Shown piece after piece: positions 52,525-63,530 of a stretch of DNA of 64,000 bases. The position numbers and the translations under genes were made by a program. The stretch is from positions 29,832 to 93,831 of the forward strand of contig JAJQFD010000038.1 in assembly GCA_021201335.1 (NCBI GenBank). The letters are read 5' to 3'. Numbering within the stretch: the stretch's first letter is position 1; each line of letters starts with the position of its first letter. A model generated the notes under the pieces. It was not told where the DNA came from. It saw only the letters and a list, made by a program, of their open reading frames with translations, and made no database searches. This stretch comes from Bacteroides sp. Its GTDB lineage: Bacteria > Bacteroidota > Bacteroidia > Bacteroidales > Bacteroidaceae.

Positions 52525-55500
52525 TTAAAAAGTAAGATTTAAGCCGAGAACAAAAGAACGTGCACGAGGATAAGTACCCCAGTCCATTCCTAATGTTGGA
52601 TAAGCCTGTTTATTCTGTTCTGGATTTGCATTTACTTCAGGATCAAGTCCATCGTAACCTGTAAGTGTAAATACGTTATAAATACTTCCATATACTCGAA
52701 GGTTAGTCAACCTGACTTTATTTATTAATTTCTCTGGAAAAGTATATCCTAAAGTTAGTGTATTTAAACGAAGATATGAACCATCTTCGATACCCAATGT
52801 AGACACAATACCATTTTCATTATATGCCAATGGTAACGTTGCATTTACGTTAGCTGCATTCAATTGATCAGGAGTCGTAAAGCGTACAAGTTGTCCATCT
52901 ACAATGTCGTAGATTTTATAGCTGTTTTTTACAATAGCCAGTTTATTCTCATATACTCCTGATTCTTTATAGCCATATAATGAAGCCAATTTGTTAACAT
53001 TATAAACATCGTTACCGTAACTCCAGTTAAAATATAAACCTAAGTCGAAGTTCTTGTAAGAAGCTGTTAAATTGAAACCGCCGGTATGAACTGGAGTCAT
53101 ATCCCCGATAACGGTTAAATCATTTTCATCGATAATACCATCTGGAACACCATCAGGTCCGCTAATGTCTCTAAATTTAGATAAACCGGGATATGCTTTC
53201 TGTCCTGTAGGAACATCAGTTCCTTCCTTAACACCATGTATTGTAGGCATAGCGGCAGAAGACAAATCAGCAACATTGGAGTTTAATGTGTATATACCGT
53301 TGTTGTAATTAAAATCATCTGTCGTATAATAGCCATCACATATCAAACCTCTAACTTGCCCTACAGGTTTACCTTTTACCAGAACATAATCATAAATAGG
53401 ATAAGTTGAGCTACTTGCCCAGCTTGTTCCATAAAGTCCGGTTATATTATCAGCGAGTTCATCCACTTTTCCTTTATTAAAGTTGATGTTAAATCCGGCA
53501 CCAATATTCCAGTCTTTATTTCTGAAGATGGTACCTGAAAGTGAAAGTTCAACTCCTCTGTTACTTGTTTGTCCAATATTCGCATAAGTGGTTGAAAAAC
53601 CGGTAATAGCCGGATTACTTGTCTCCATTAAGAGGTCTTTGGTTGTATTCCAATATACATCAACTGTACCGTTTAAACGTCCGCCCCATAATGTGAAGTC
53701 TAAACCAATGTCACGTGTAATAGTAGTTTCCCATTTCAAATCAGGATTTGCCATTCGTGTAGAGGCTAAGTCGTAAGACGATTGTAGTTGATTATTAAGA
53801 GTCATTTGATATCTACCGTCTGTCTCTGAAGTCCATAATTGCGACCATAAACTAGAGTCGATTCCATCATTACCTACTTGTCCATAAGAGATGCGAAGCT
53901 TCAAATTATCTAACCAATCTCTTGTAGATGCCATAAATGCTTCTTCCGACATTCTCCATGCAAGTGCGGCTGCAGGGAAATATCCCCAACGGTTGCTTGG
54001 AGCGAATTTAGAAGAACCGTCAGCACGGAATGTCAATGTTACCAAATAACGGTCAAGCAATGAATAATTCGCTCGTCCAAAGAAAGAAAGAAGACGATCT
54101 GGTATACTTTTACCTGATGAAGTTATGCTACTACCTTTCTCTTGATCATACTGGTTAATCATTGCAAAAGCATTTGCTTTTGTAAAGTTTCCCGGAAAAT
54201 AAGTGGCCTGAATTCTCATAAAGGTTCCGCCTGAATCGGAAACTTCATGACCAGCCAATACATTTAAACGATGTATATCGTTCTTAAAAGGTATATTATA
54301 ATTAAGTGTATTGCTCCAGCGCATTGCCCAACTATCCGCTTTTTTATAGTCTAAGTCACCAGCATATATAATTTCTCCGGTAAGAAGATCAATATAATCA
54401 CCTCCTTTATAGTTAGCACCTTCCCAGGTTTTAGTTTGTTCCCATGTACGGCTCATTGTCAATTCGGTGCGATAATTTAACCCTTTCATAATCCCCCAAT
54501 TCATAGATGCGGTGCCACGAAGCTGATTTCGGGTAGTAAGCGGCTCATAATCTCTCAGGCGGGCTGCCGCACCGTAAGAATCCCACATATAGGCTTTGGC
54601 AAACATCTCAATATTTCCTGATTCAAGTGCAGACAGGTCTCCTAAAATATCTTTGGTAGCAATTGGGCGAAAACGGTAGGCCGATGACATAATTGACCCG
54701 CTACCGTTTGTTGTGCTTTCTCCACTCATATTTTCCACTTGAACATAACGTGCATCCACATTAAAATCAAGATTATCCAATATCTTTTGATTAACCTTTA
54801 AAGATATACTTGCACGTTCAGAATAGGAATTAATCTTTAACCCCTGTTCATCCATATAGTTGACAGAAAATAGCACTTTTGTTTTATCAGTTCCTCCCGA
54901 AACGGATAAATCATGATTATGCGAAAAGGAGTCATTATATACATCTTTCTGCATATCGTATTTGGGTGTATTCCTGTAAGCTTCAATACCACCCGAGTTT
55001 TTGCCTGCATTAGATCCTAAGCCAAAAAGAGTCTCGAATGGAAGGAGATAAGCATCACCATGTGTATCAGCAACTGCCCATTTGTAAGCCAGGTAATCAT
55101 AAGGTCCTAAGGCTTTTAAATACTTAGTTGGCGTATTAAACTTAGCATAGCCACTATAACTAACAGTAACTTTTCCTTCTTTGGCCCCCTTGGTAGTAAC
55201 AAGAATTACACCATTGGCACCTCGTGCTCCATAAATGGCAGTGGATGATGCATCTTTCAATACATCAATGCTTTCTATCTGCTCTGAAGGGATATCATTC
55301 AATGAACTTACTACCACTCCGTCAACCAGAATCAATGGATCATTACTTTGTGATACTGAACCCCCTCCGCGCACGCGGATAGAAACAGAAGCATCTGGAC
55401 GCCCATCCTGTGAAGTAACATTTACCCCCGGCAGTTTACCTTGTAAAGCTTGGGCCACGTTTGCAACCGGAACTGCAGCAATCTGTTTTCCATTAACCGA

Positions 55501-55878
55501 AGCAACTGATCCTGTCAGATCTCTACGTTTTACTGTTTGATAACCGATTACTACCACTTCATCCAAGACCTCGGTATCTTCTCTTAAAGTGGCATGTATG
55601 GTAGATTGATTATTAATGGAAATTGTTTCGGATAAATAACCGATAAATGAGAATTGAAGTTTTCCATTAGCAGGAGCCTGAATACTATAATTACCATCAA
55701 TATTCGTAATAGTTCCTGTCGCTGTTCCAACAACTTGTACATTCACTCCGATCATAGGTTCCCCTGCAGCATCTTTTACACTACCGGTAACCGTCAGATT
55801 CTGAGCAAAAGCAATAAGGCTAAACATGCTTAGAAAAAGAGCAGTTATTACCTTTTTAGAGAGCTTTTTTAGTTCCAT
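52525..55878 (-). CDS. SusC-like TonB-dependent receptor
   Basis: 1117 residues: signal peptide (AFAQ), carboxypeptidase-like domain (about 30-105: VTGSVKDAAGEPMIGVNVQVVG), EVVVIGY TonB-contact segment, a plug (TGSVASVNGKQI, GRPDASVSIRVRGGGS, STAIYGARGANGVILVTTK) and a 22-strand-type barrel ending FVLGLNLTF. No extra N-terminal signalling domain, so it should not be a sigma/anti-sigma type receptor. It imports oligosaccharides with its SusD partner. First gene of the intact pectin operon. Confidence 0.95.
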   Translation of the reverse strand: MELKKLSKKVITALFLSMFSLIAFAQNLTVTGSVKDAAGEPMIGVNVQVVGTATGTITNIDGNYSIQAPANGKLQFSFIGYLSETISINNQSTIHATLREDTEVLDEVVVIGYQTVKRRDLTGSVASVNGKQIAAVPVANVAQALQGKLPGVNVTSQDGRPDASVSIRVRGGGSVSQSNDPLILVDGVVVSSLNDIPSEQIESIDVLKDASSTAIYGARGANGVILVTTKGAKEGKVTVSYSGYAKFNTPTKYLKALGPYDYLAYKWAVADTHGDAYLLPFETLFGLGSNAGKNSGGIEAYRNTPKYDMQKDVYNDSFSHNHDLSVSGGTDKTKVLFSVNYMDEQGLKINSYSERASISLKVNQKILDNLDFNVDARYVQVENMSGESTTNGSGSIMSSAYRFRPIATKDILGDLSALESGNIEMFAKAYMWDSYGAAARLRDYEPLTTRNQLRGTASMNWGIMKGLNYRTELTMSRTWEQTKTWEGANYKGGDYIDLLTGEIIYAGDLDYKKADSWAMRWSNTLNYNIPFKNDIHRLNVLAGHEVSDSGGTFMRIQATYFPGNFTKANAFAMINQYDQEKGSSITSSGKSIPDRLLSFFGRANYSLLDRYLVTLTFRADGSSKFAPSNRWGYFPAAALAWRMSEEAFMASTRDWLDNLKLRISYGQVGNDGIDSSLWSQLWTSETDGRYQMTLNNQLQSSYDLASTRMANPDLKWETTITRDIGLDFTLWGGRLNGTVDVYWNTTKDLLMETSNPAITGFSTTYANIGQTSNRGVELSLSGTIFRNKDWNIGAGFNINFNKGKVDELADNITGLYGTSWASSSTYPIYDYVLVKGKPVGQVRGLICDGYYTTDDFNYNNGIYTLNSNVADLSSAAMPTIHGVKEGTDVPTGQKAYPGLSKFRDISGPDGVPDGIIDENDLTVIGDMTPVHTGGFNLTASYKNFDLGLYFNWSYGNDVYNVNKLASLYGYKESGVYENKLAIVKNSYKIYDIVDGQLVRFTTPDQLNAANVNATLPLAYNENGIVSTLGIEDGSYLRLNTLTLGYTFPEKLINKVRLTNLRVYGSIYNVFTLTGYDGLDPEVNANPEQNKQAYPTLGMDWGTYPRARSFVLGLNLTF

Positions 55879-56718
55879 AAAACGTGTCTTTTATAGTTAT
55901 TAATTAAAAATGGTGGTCAATTTAAGTGAAGGTTCAAGGTGTATTGATCATAATGTCTTTAGGCTTATCATTCTTCGTATTATATCAAGGTTAAATTTTT
56001 ATTGCGTTTTAATAGTATTAAAAAATTAAGGACTTGATTCAGCTTTCTTAGATTCTTAATGATGTTTACAGAAAAGCGGAATACTGCAATAACTAACACT
56101 TATACCGTATTAGTTTTAACAGAATGAAAGCTTGTTTTGTATTTGTTATCAATAGCGAAGTAAGCATTAAGTTGACTTTGCAAGGTGCATTTTTTGTTTT
56201 TTTATGTGGAAATTTTAGTCTGAATATCTTTTATTCTTGTTATCTAAATGGTTTATTGTAAGTAATTTGATTTAATTGTTCTCTGTTTTATGTGATTTCT
56301 TGTTGAAATAATTATTTGTTTGTGAGATGTTTAATTTTTCATTTGCTAGAATATTGAAACTATTAACTTTTGTATAAAAAACAATAATCAAATGTTTCGA
56401 AAAGATAAGATTGCATTCGAAATATTATCCTATGCTGTCCAATATGATTATATAACCAAAAGCTGGATAATATTGAGATTTCTATTCAGTTGGAATATTT
56501 TTTAGGTAAAGATATAAAATAGGAAGGGCCACAGATGTATATAGTTTTTTATCCACTACTAAACAGACTTAGTGGGTTATAACTCGTATTGCGGAAATTC
56601 TAATTAAACCTCAAGTGTTGTAAAATATATTCAAAAAAGCATATTAAATTCTATTTTGTATTTGGTAATTATTTATTTTTATTGCGATATTATAATTAGT
56701 AACAAAATATCTTTTATT
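55879..56718. other. 840-base intergenic region
   Basis: AT-rich, with no supported gene and only loosely promoter-like sequences. It must carry the divergent promoters of the pectin susC and the M57 peptidase. Its right end is as AT-rich as the peptidase gene. Confidence 0.6.
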
Positions 56719-58266
56719 ATGAGAAAGACTATTCTATTATCCTTATTAGGATTACTGTTCTTTTTTTTATTTAATGCTTGTGATAGAAATAATCAAGAAC
56801 TAAAAATGATTGAAGAAAAACCTCTATTTGATGATCTTGAAATTATTAAAAGATTAGGTTTTAATATATCTAGTGCAATTGATATGGGAGAGTACTATTT
56901 AGTTGAAGAGGATATATCTATTCCTAAGGAAAATATTGAGGGGTATAAAAAGAAAATGTTTGAGGATGGTGATTCAATAACTACAAGACAAGCCTATAGT
57001 AATGCTGTTGTATCAATAAGTAATGCTTCTAATATAAAGGTAAAAATAGATGCTTCATTAATGTTTTACACTTCAAATTGGAGAAATGCAATACTGGAAG
57101 CTATGGAACATTATAACAGTGTAGCTAGTGAAATTTATATGTATGAAGTATCAAGTAATCCCGATATAACAATTTTATCAAGTCCAGTAAATGCATGGGG
57201 GCAAGGAGAATTTCCTACTGGAGATGGTAAACCAGGAAGAACTATAAGAATAAATAGCAGTGCAGCCTATAATTTAAGTTTGCAGCAAAAAATTTTTTTA
57301 ATAGCTCATGAAATGGGGCATAACCTTGGTTTTAGACATACGGATTATTTAACCGCTTATTATCCCTATTCTGCGGAAGGAGAAAGTGTGTATGGTGCAA
57401 ATCACATTTCAGGCACACCCACAGGAACTGTAAGTAGTCAGGACCCAAACTCTGTTTTTAATTCAGGGTATTATTATGGTGGAGAGGTTATTCCTTGGGC
57501 AGGATTTAGCAATTATGATAAACATGCTATTAGATATTTATATCCTGCTCAGATGGCCATTCATTCCAACATAGTAGGGAATAAAATTTCATCCCAAGGT
57601 GATAAAGCTACTTATTACTTATCTAATACAACATCGCTTGGCTTTAGTTATCATGAGATAACATGGACTTTAACTTTAAATGGAAATATTGTTTCTACAT
57701 ATACAGATTCAAGATTTCAACATATATTTAATGAGCCAGGCATATATATGTTAAAATGTTTTGCAAAATTTTCAAAAGGAAGTGGTATTCTTACTTTTGA
57801 AAAAGAAATTGAAATAAATGTATACCCAAAAATATCTAGCGACCAATGGTATGTATTTAATGCACAAATGGACGGAGATCGTTACATAAAATATGATCTT
57901 GTATATAAAGCAACCCAACCTTATCAGGTTGGCAGAATACATGTACTTATGTTATATAATGGAACCTATGATCTTAGTATCTACAATGGAGATTTTGACT
58001 GGAAATACGACTCTGATTATGGATATGTAGTACCAACACTTGACTATTCATATCATGGGTCTTATGAATGGTTTTCAGGGGTCTCTATCGAAGCTGAACA
58101 AGTGGGTGTTATAAAAGCATTCAGACATCCTATTTATCCAGGTTATAATTTATCGAATATTGAAGTTGTCAATATATATGAGACTTTGGGAACTGGATTC
58201 GGAGGTGAGAGGAGACGTTATTCATTACTTTGGTTTTGGGATCAAGAATATGGTCGCATACCATGA
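56719..58266 (+). CDS. M57-like zinc metallopeptidase lipoprotein
   Basis: 515 residues from the ATG at 56719; the frame runs upstream to 56656 but that part has no signal sequence. Lipobox NAC with Cys20. A catalytic domain has the metzincin-type zinc site HEMGHNLGFRH (197-207) followed by an Asp, as in the M57 dual-action HEIGH peptidases of Bacteroidetes, and a YYPYSAEGESVYGANHISGTP substrate loop. The C-terminal half (about 300-515) is beta-rich with Ig-like strands. Gene is clearly AT-richer than the flanking sus genes and on the opposite strand, suggesting transfer. Confidence 0.83.
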   Translation: MRKTILLSLLGLLFFFLFNACDRNNQELKMIEEKPLFDDLEIIKRLGFNISSAIDMGEYYLVEEDISIPKENIEGYKKKMFEDGDSITTRQAYSNAVVSISNASNIKVKIDASLMFYTSNWRNAILEAMEHYNSVASEIYMYEVSSNPDITILSSPVNAWGQGEFPTGDGKPGRTIRINSSAAYNLSLQQKIFLIAHEMGHNLGFRHTDYLTAYYPYSAEGESVYGANHISGTPTGTVSSQDPNSVFNSGYYYGGEVIPWAGFSNYDKHAIRYLYPAQMAIHSNIVGNKISSQGDKATYYLSNTTSLGFSYHEITWTLTLNGNIVSTYTDSRFQHIFNEPGIYMLKCFAKFSKGSGILTFEKEIEINVYPKISSDQWYVFNAQMDGDRYIKYDLVYKATQPYQVGRIHVLMLYNGTYDLSIYNGDFDWKYDSDYGYVVPTLDYSYHGSYEWFSGVSIEAEQVGVIKAFRHPIYPGYNLSNIEVVNIYETLGTGFGGERRRYSLLWFWDQEYGRIP

Positions 58267-58379
58267 TGAGAAAAATGATGAATTTAATTCCTAAGTTTTG
58301 GAATAATCCCAGCTTTCCTCATTTATTGCCTATTTAAGGTAAGTAAGAGTAGGGATTCGTATAAATGTTATTTTCATTA

Positions 58380-58410
58380 TTTAGGGTTGCCCTTTTGGAG
58401 CAACCCTAAA
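58380..58410. terminator. Hairpin after the second susD
   Basis: TTTAGGGTTGC (58380-58390) and GCAACCCTAAA (58400-58410) pair perfectly; the susD stop is 20 bases away on the minus strand and the M57 gene ends 114 bases before it on the plus strand. Fits a shared terminator for two converging genes, though the U tract is weak. Confidence 0.55.
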
Positions 58411-58429
58411 CAAAATTATAATTAAAAAA

Positions 58430-60448
58430 TTAATATCCCGTATTCTGCCAGAACATTCCTTCCGCTTCTGTAGCACTGTAATTAGTAACCGCATCAATTT
58501 GTGCCTGAGGAATCGGACGCAGATAATGAACATCTTTAATCTGCCCACTTCCCTGTGGATTGTATTTCTTCACGCGATCGACCAATGTATGTGTACGTTT
58601 TAAATCAAACCAACGTTGCTGTTCTCCGCAAAGTTCAATGGCACGTTCTTCCAAGATGGTTTCAATTGTTGCACTACCACTCAGCGTGTTATCCTTTCCA
58701 TTGATGGCACGAACTTTACGTAATTCATTAATCGTGGCCATAGCTTGTGTACCACCTTCTGTCTCAATTTGACATTCGGCTTTAATGAGATACATTTCGG
58801 CCAAACGGAATACGATTGCATCCCGATAAGAAATATCGTGGGTTGGGTATTCAGGATTGAATACATTATCCAGGAATTTCTTGATACCGGGATAGGAACA
58901 CCATCCCCCAATGTTGGCGGAGTTGTAGCGATTGTCGCCGTAGATATCCGATATCGGTTTGGCAGCTTCAGTAGGTAATGCTGTTGCCGGATCCCCTGAT
59001 GAAAATACCGGAATATCGCCACCATGCAAAAATTGAATGCGATAACGATCTTTCGCCCAGGCCTGCATAGCGCGTCCTTCTGGAGAATCGCCGTTCAAGG
59101 GGCAATAATAGATAGCGGTATCCTGCATCAAAGGATACTTAGTGGAGCTGCCTTCCAATCCTTTGGCAATGGTATAGGCAGATAATAAGGTAGCATCAGT
59201 ACGTTGGTCTGTCGCACGATTCTTTTCCAGTAATTGCCAGAGATAGGCAGATGGCAGATAGCGTGTAAATCCACGACCATACGGCGAATAATGATCAGCC
59301 ACATATACATTTTCTCCTGTTTTTGTATTAGTTACATAATAAGAGCCTTCATTCAGCGGACGTACAAACACTTCTTTTCCATTACCACCTAGGTCACTTG
59401 CGCCGTTATTCCATAGAGAAACAAACATTAACAGCATGGTACTTCCACCACGAGTATATCCGGTACGGGTTATCAGGGTGTTATAATCCATTTGGTTCCC
59501 ACTTGTATCGGTTCGGTTACGTTTAGGAATACAGTTTACTGGAGTTTTAAGATCCTGAGAATAAGTTACCCCCCAGATCGCTTCGTTATTGTTGGCGATC
59601 TCTTCGTTATTCATCGACCATGTGTCTTCATAATTACTATAAAATGAAGCACCACTTCCACCGATAACTGCCTCGGCTTCAGCTTGGGCTAATGCATGCA
59701 AATCTTTACCAGCATATGCTGTATTGGTTGTAATACTGTTTTTTCCGAGCCAGGATGCTGCATACAACAGTACACGAGCTTTTAAAGCTTTGGCAGCCCA
59801 GTAATGAGCACGTCCATCGGCTTTGGTCATATATCCGGCTGTTTGGAACTCTGATATGGAATTATCAAGATCCGTCAGAATATTGCTATAAATAACTTCT
59901 TCCGGTGTGCGGGTAGGGTCGGTTACGATGGCTGTTTGCCGTTCGCCATTATAGGGTATAGCACCCCAAAGATTTACCATGTGGAAATAATAAAATGCCC
60001 GTAAAAAATGAGCTTCACCCATATACTGGCTGCGTATTGTTTCATTGATGGCAGTATTCAAAGGAATGTAGTAGAGTGCTGTATTACAAACATCAACCGC
60101 TGAATAAAATAATTCCCAATAATGATCCAAGCTCGCATTATCTGCCGTATTGTTATCCAGACTTATAGCAGATACATTATAGGAGGTCAGAGATTTTTGT
60201 TTATTGTCATATCCGTATAGGAATAAATCGGAACCCATTTCCGACAAACCAAGTCCAGCTTCTTTGCCATACCATCCGCGTGAATAGCTATAACAGGAAG
60301 CTACCAGACCTTGGAGACCAGATGCTGTACTATAAGTAAGATCAGCAGTTTCACCTACTTTATTTTCTTCATCCAAGAAATCGGAGCAAGAAGATGTTCC
60401 CAACATGAAAGCTGAAACAGCTAGTAGTATATATAATTTCTTTTTCAT
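58430..60448 (-). CDS. SusD-like glycan-binding lipoprotein, second pair
   Basis: 672 residues; lipobox TSSC (Cys21). SusD/RagB hallmarks: YMGEAHFLRAFYYFHMVNLWGAIPY, GRAHYWAAKALKARVLLYAA, FRLAEMYLIKAECQIETEGG, EERAIELCGEQQRWFDLKRT and LRPIPQAQIDAV. It differs from the other SusD in length and loops. Begins 16 bases after the stop of its susC, which is itself broken, so this lipoprotein may be made but lack its channel partner. Confidence 0.93.
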   Translation of the reverse strand: MKKKLYILLAVSAFMLGTSSCSDFLDEENKVGETADLTYSTASGLQGLVASCYSYSRGWYGKEAGLGLSEMGSDLFLYGYDNKQKSLTSYNVSAISLDNNTADNASLDHYWELFYSAVDVCNTALYYIPLNTAINETIRSQYMGEAHFLRAFYYFHMVNLWGAIPYNGERQTAIVTDPTRTPEEVIYSNILTDLDNSISEFQTAGYMTKADGRAHYWAAKALKARVLLYAASWLGKNSITTNTAYAGKDLHALAQAEAEAVIGGSGASFYSNYEDTWSMNNEEIANNNEAIWGVTYSQDLKTPVNCIPKRNRTDTSGNQMDYNTLITRTGYTRGGSTMLLMFVSLWNNGASDLGGNGKEVFVRPLNEGSYYVTNTKTGENVYVADHYSPYGRGFTRYLPSAYLWQLLEKNRATDQRTDATLLSAYTIAKGLEGSSTKYPLMQDTAIYYCPLNGDSPEGRAMQAWAKDRYRIQFLHGGDIPVFSSGDPATALPTEAAKPISDIYGDNRYNSANIGGWCSYPGIKKFLDNVFNPEYPTHDISYRDAIVFRLAEMYLIKAECQIETEGGTQAMATINELRKVRAINGKDNTLSGSATIETILEERAIELCGEQQRWFDLKRTHTLVDRVKKYNPQGSGQIKDVHYLRPIPQAQIDAVTNYSATEAEGMFWQNTGY

Positions 60449-60464
60449 ATATGTCTATTTTATT

Positions 60465-63400
60465 TTAGAATTGAATATTTAAACCGACAACGACTTGTTT
60501 TGCTAACGGGAAGCTGATAGAACCACCACGTTCGGGGTCATAATTGTCGATACTACTAAAAGTAAAGAAGTTTTTCAAAGAACCATATACTCTGACATTG
60601 TCAATACCAACCGGATTAAGAATGCTCTTGGGAAGAGTATAGGACAATGTAATATCTTTTATTTTTAAGTAGTTTGCTTTTTCATACATTAATGCAGTAC
60701 CATAACTGGAATATATGGTTGCAGCAGCTCCTGGGCTAGGAAATTTAGCATTTGTGTTAGTCAATGTCCAGTAATCCAGATCGCCCCAGTTGGCTGTTTC
60801 ATAGTTTAGCTGATTATTCATACCATAAGAAAGGTAACCGCCTAAACGCGCGTAAAGCAATACACTTAATGAAAAATCCTTGTATGTAAATGTATTACTC
60901 ATACCCAGGATGTGTTTTGGGGAACGATTATATGTAAATTTATCCTCATCACCTAAACTTCCGCTATCATCGCGGTCTATAATTTTCAATGTTCCCGGTT
61001 CACCGTAAGCAGAAGGAAAACCTATAGTTTCTCCTGGATGGCGTGCTTCCCAGGCGGCTTTATACTCTTCGTATTCACCTACATTCCAACAGCCGTTTGT
61101 TTTAAAATCATAGTAAATAGAAACCGGTTCACCTACAATCTGTCCGGTTACACCGCTGATGTTTCTTTCCACACCATCAGAAAGTTTGGTGATTTCATCC
61201 TTAGAAGTGGCATACGACCAGTTTACATCCCAGGAGAAATCTTTGCTTTTTACAATTAATGTATTTAAAGCAATCTCTAAGCCACTACCTTCTGTTTCAC
61301 CAATATTGGCCAGAACACTGGGGTAAACGGAAGAAGAAGGAGCACTCTTATAGTACAGTAAATCGTAGGTTTTACTTTTATAAACATCGATGCTACCGGA
61401 GATACGGTTATTCAAAATACCAAAGTCCAAACCGATGTTGAATGAAGATGTTTTCTCCCACGTCAAATCTGCATTTCCCATTACAGCTGGTACTTTACCT
61501 ACAATATCACTTCCACCTAAGTAGTAATAAACATTGTCTGCTCCCAGCGCTGTGATTGTACTATAAGCTTCTACGGCTGCATTACCCGAAAGGCCCCAAG
61601 ATGCCCGAAGTTTCAGATTGTTCAGCCAGTTTTGGGTTGTTTGCATAAAATTTTCATCGCTCACTCTCCACGCTCCGGCTACGGATGGAAAATAACCCCA
61701 TTTATTACCTTTCGCTAACTGTGATGCACCGTCTGCGCGTAAAGAAGCTGTCAACAAATATTTTTCATTGAACTTGTAATTCAAACGGCCAAAGAAAGAT
61801 AACATGGACGTTTTCGTATAGGTGCTTTTTACAGTAGGATTGGTGATTTTAGACAGATCATAGAAACTACTTGTATAATAATGCTCCTTGCCACAGTCAC
61901 CAAACGTAATACTCGTTTCACTTACAGTTTGCGTCATACTATGTCCTAACAAGGTCGTCAGATCATGTTTGGAACCACCGAAATTAGTGTTATGATTGAG
62001 TGTGTTTTCCCAGGTATAACCTGTTTTATTCTCAAATTCGGATGAGATATAACCAGTACCCGGACTTTGATAACGTCCTTGTGATTGATAATCCTGGTAT
62101 AAACCGGTACGTTTGTTCAGACGATCCAATGCAAACATTGATTTGAAAAACATCCCTTTCATCGGATTAATTTCAAGATAAGCATTTCCAAAGAAACGGG
62201 TAGTTTCAATGTTATTTTAATAGGCTCCATCCACTTCATCCAATAATGGGTTACAGTGTGCCGGATAACGTGGATTGGGTGTTTCAATAATTGAACCATC
62301 TGCCCTGTAAGGATGTGTAATGGTTGTTATTTTCATTGATTGACCGAATACACCACTATTCCGTGCATCATGAGATCTGTAAGAATAGAGTAAACTGGTA
62401 CCTACTTTAAACATATCGCTGATTTTATGATCAATATTGACTTTACCATTGTAACGATCCAGTGCGTCGTTTTTGAGTAATCCTTCCTCAAACATTGCAC
62501 CCATAGAAATATTAAAGTTGGTTTTGTCATTACCACCGGAAACAGAAGCCTCATAATTTTGGGTTAATCCGTTTTGGAGAATAAGATCCGCCCAGTCTGT
62601 GTATGAGCCATCCCGGTAGATATCCATTTCAGTAAAGTCTTCCAATCCTTCCGTCAAAATATCCTCTGGAGTCAGATTACTGCCGCCCCAGTTGCCGGAT
62701 GCTTTATCTGCCTGGAAATTTGCTTTATCAATTAACCGTTGCACTTCTTTTCTTCCATACATTACCCGTGGAACATTTGTAGGGCTATTGGAAGATAAAA
62801 ACATATTCAGATTTACCTGAGTTTTACCCGCTTTACCACGTTTGGTCGTGATAATGATTACACCATTTGCACCGCGCGTACCATAGATAGCGGTGGAAGA
62901 GGCATCTTTCAACACTTCCATGGATTCGATATCGCTTGAGTTGATATCTAAAGTGGATCCATATTCCACACCATCTACCAATATCAACGGGCTATTTGAC
63001 GCAGAAATGGAGCGGTTACCACGTAATGTCATGGAGATACTGGCTCCCGCCTGACCGTCACTTTGTTGTAAATCCAATCCTGGAACTTTGGCCTGCATGG
63101 CTTGCATTGCGTTGCTTGACGCAACTTTTTCAATGTCCCCGGCTTTAACAGAAGCTACAGAACCCGTAAGGTCACGTTTCTTCACAACTCCATACCCAAT
63201 GACAACTACTTCATCCAGCGCCTGAGCATCTTCCATTAAAGTAATATTAATAGATGTTTGATTCCCCACTCTGATTTCCTGAGGGATATACCCAATATAG
63301 GAGATCACTAAAATAGAATTTTCGGAAACATCAGTTACGGTGTAGTTTCCATCAAGATCAGTTATAACGCCAGTGGTAGTTCCTTTGACTAGCACATTCA

Positions 63401-63530
63401 CTCCAATCATAGGCTCGCCTTGAGAGTCAATGACAGTACCTGAAACCGAACGTGTTTGTGCAAAAACCACGAGGCAAAGCATACTCATAAACAGAGTCAT
63501 AATTGCCTTTTTTTGCAATTCTGTGTACAT
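60465..63530 (-). pseudogene. SusC-like receptor interrupted by an in-frame TAA
   Basis: One frame of 1022 codons with a single TAA at 62217-62219. The N-terminal part (437 residues) has the signal peptide, carboxypeptidase-like domain, EVVVIGYGVV and the plug; after the stop the frame continues NNIETTRFFGNAYLEINP and then the barrel to the final VVGLNIQF. The stop is at an A-rich codon (Tyr-stop-Asn), so Lys, Glu or Gln to stop is likely. The plug would be made without its barrel, so the receptor is expected to be dead unless read through. The partner SusD gene is intact. Confidence 0.85.
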
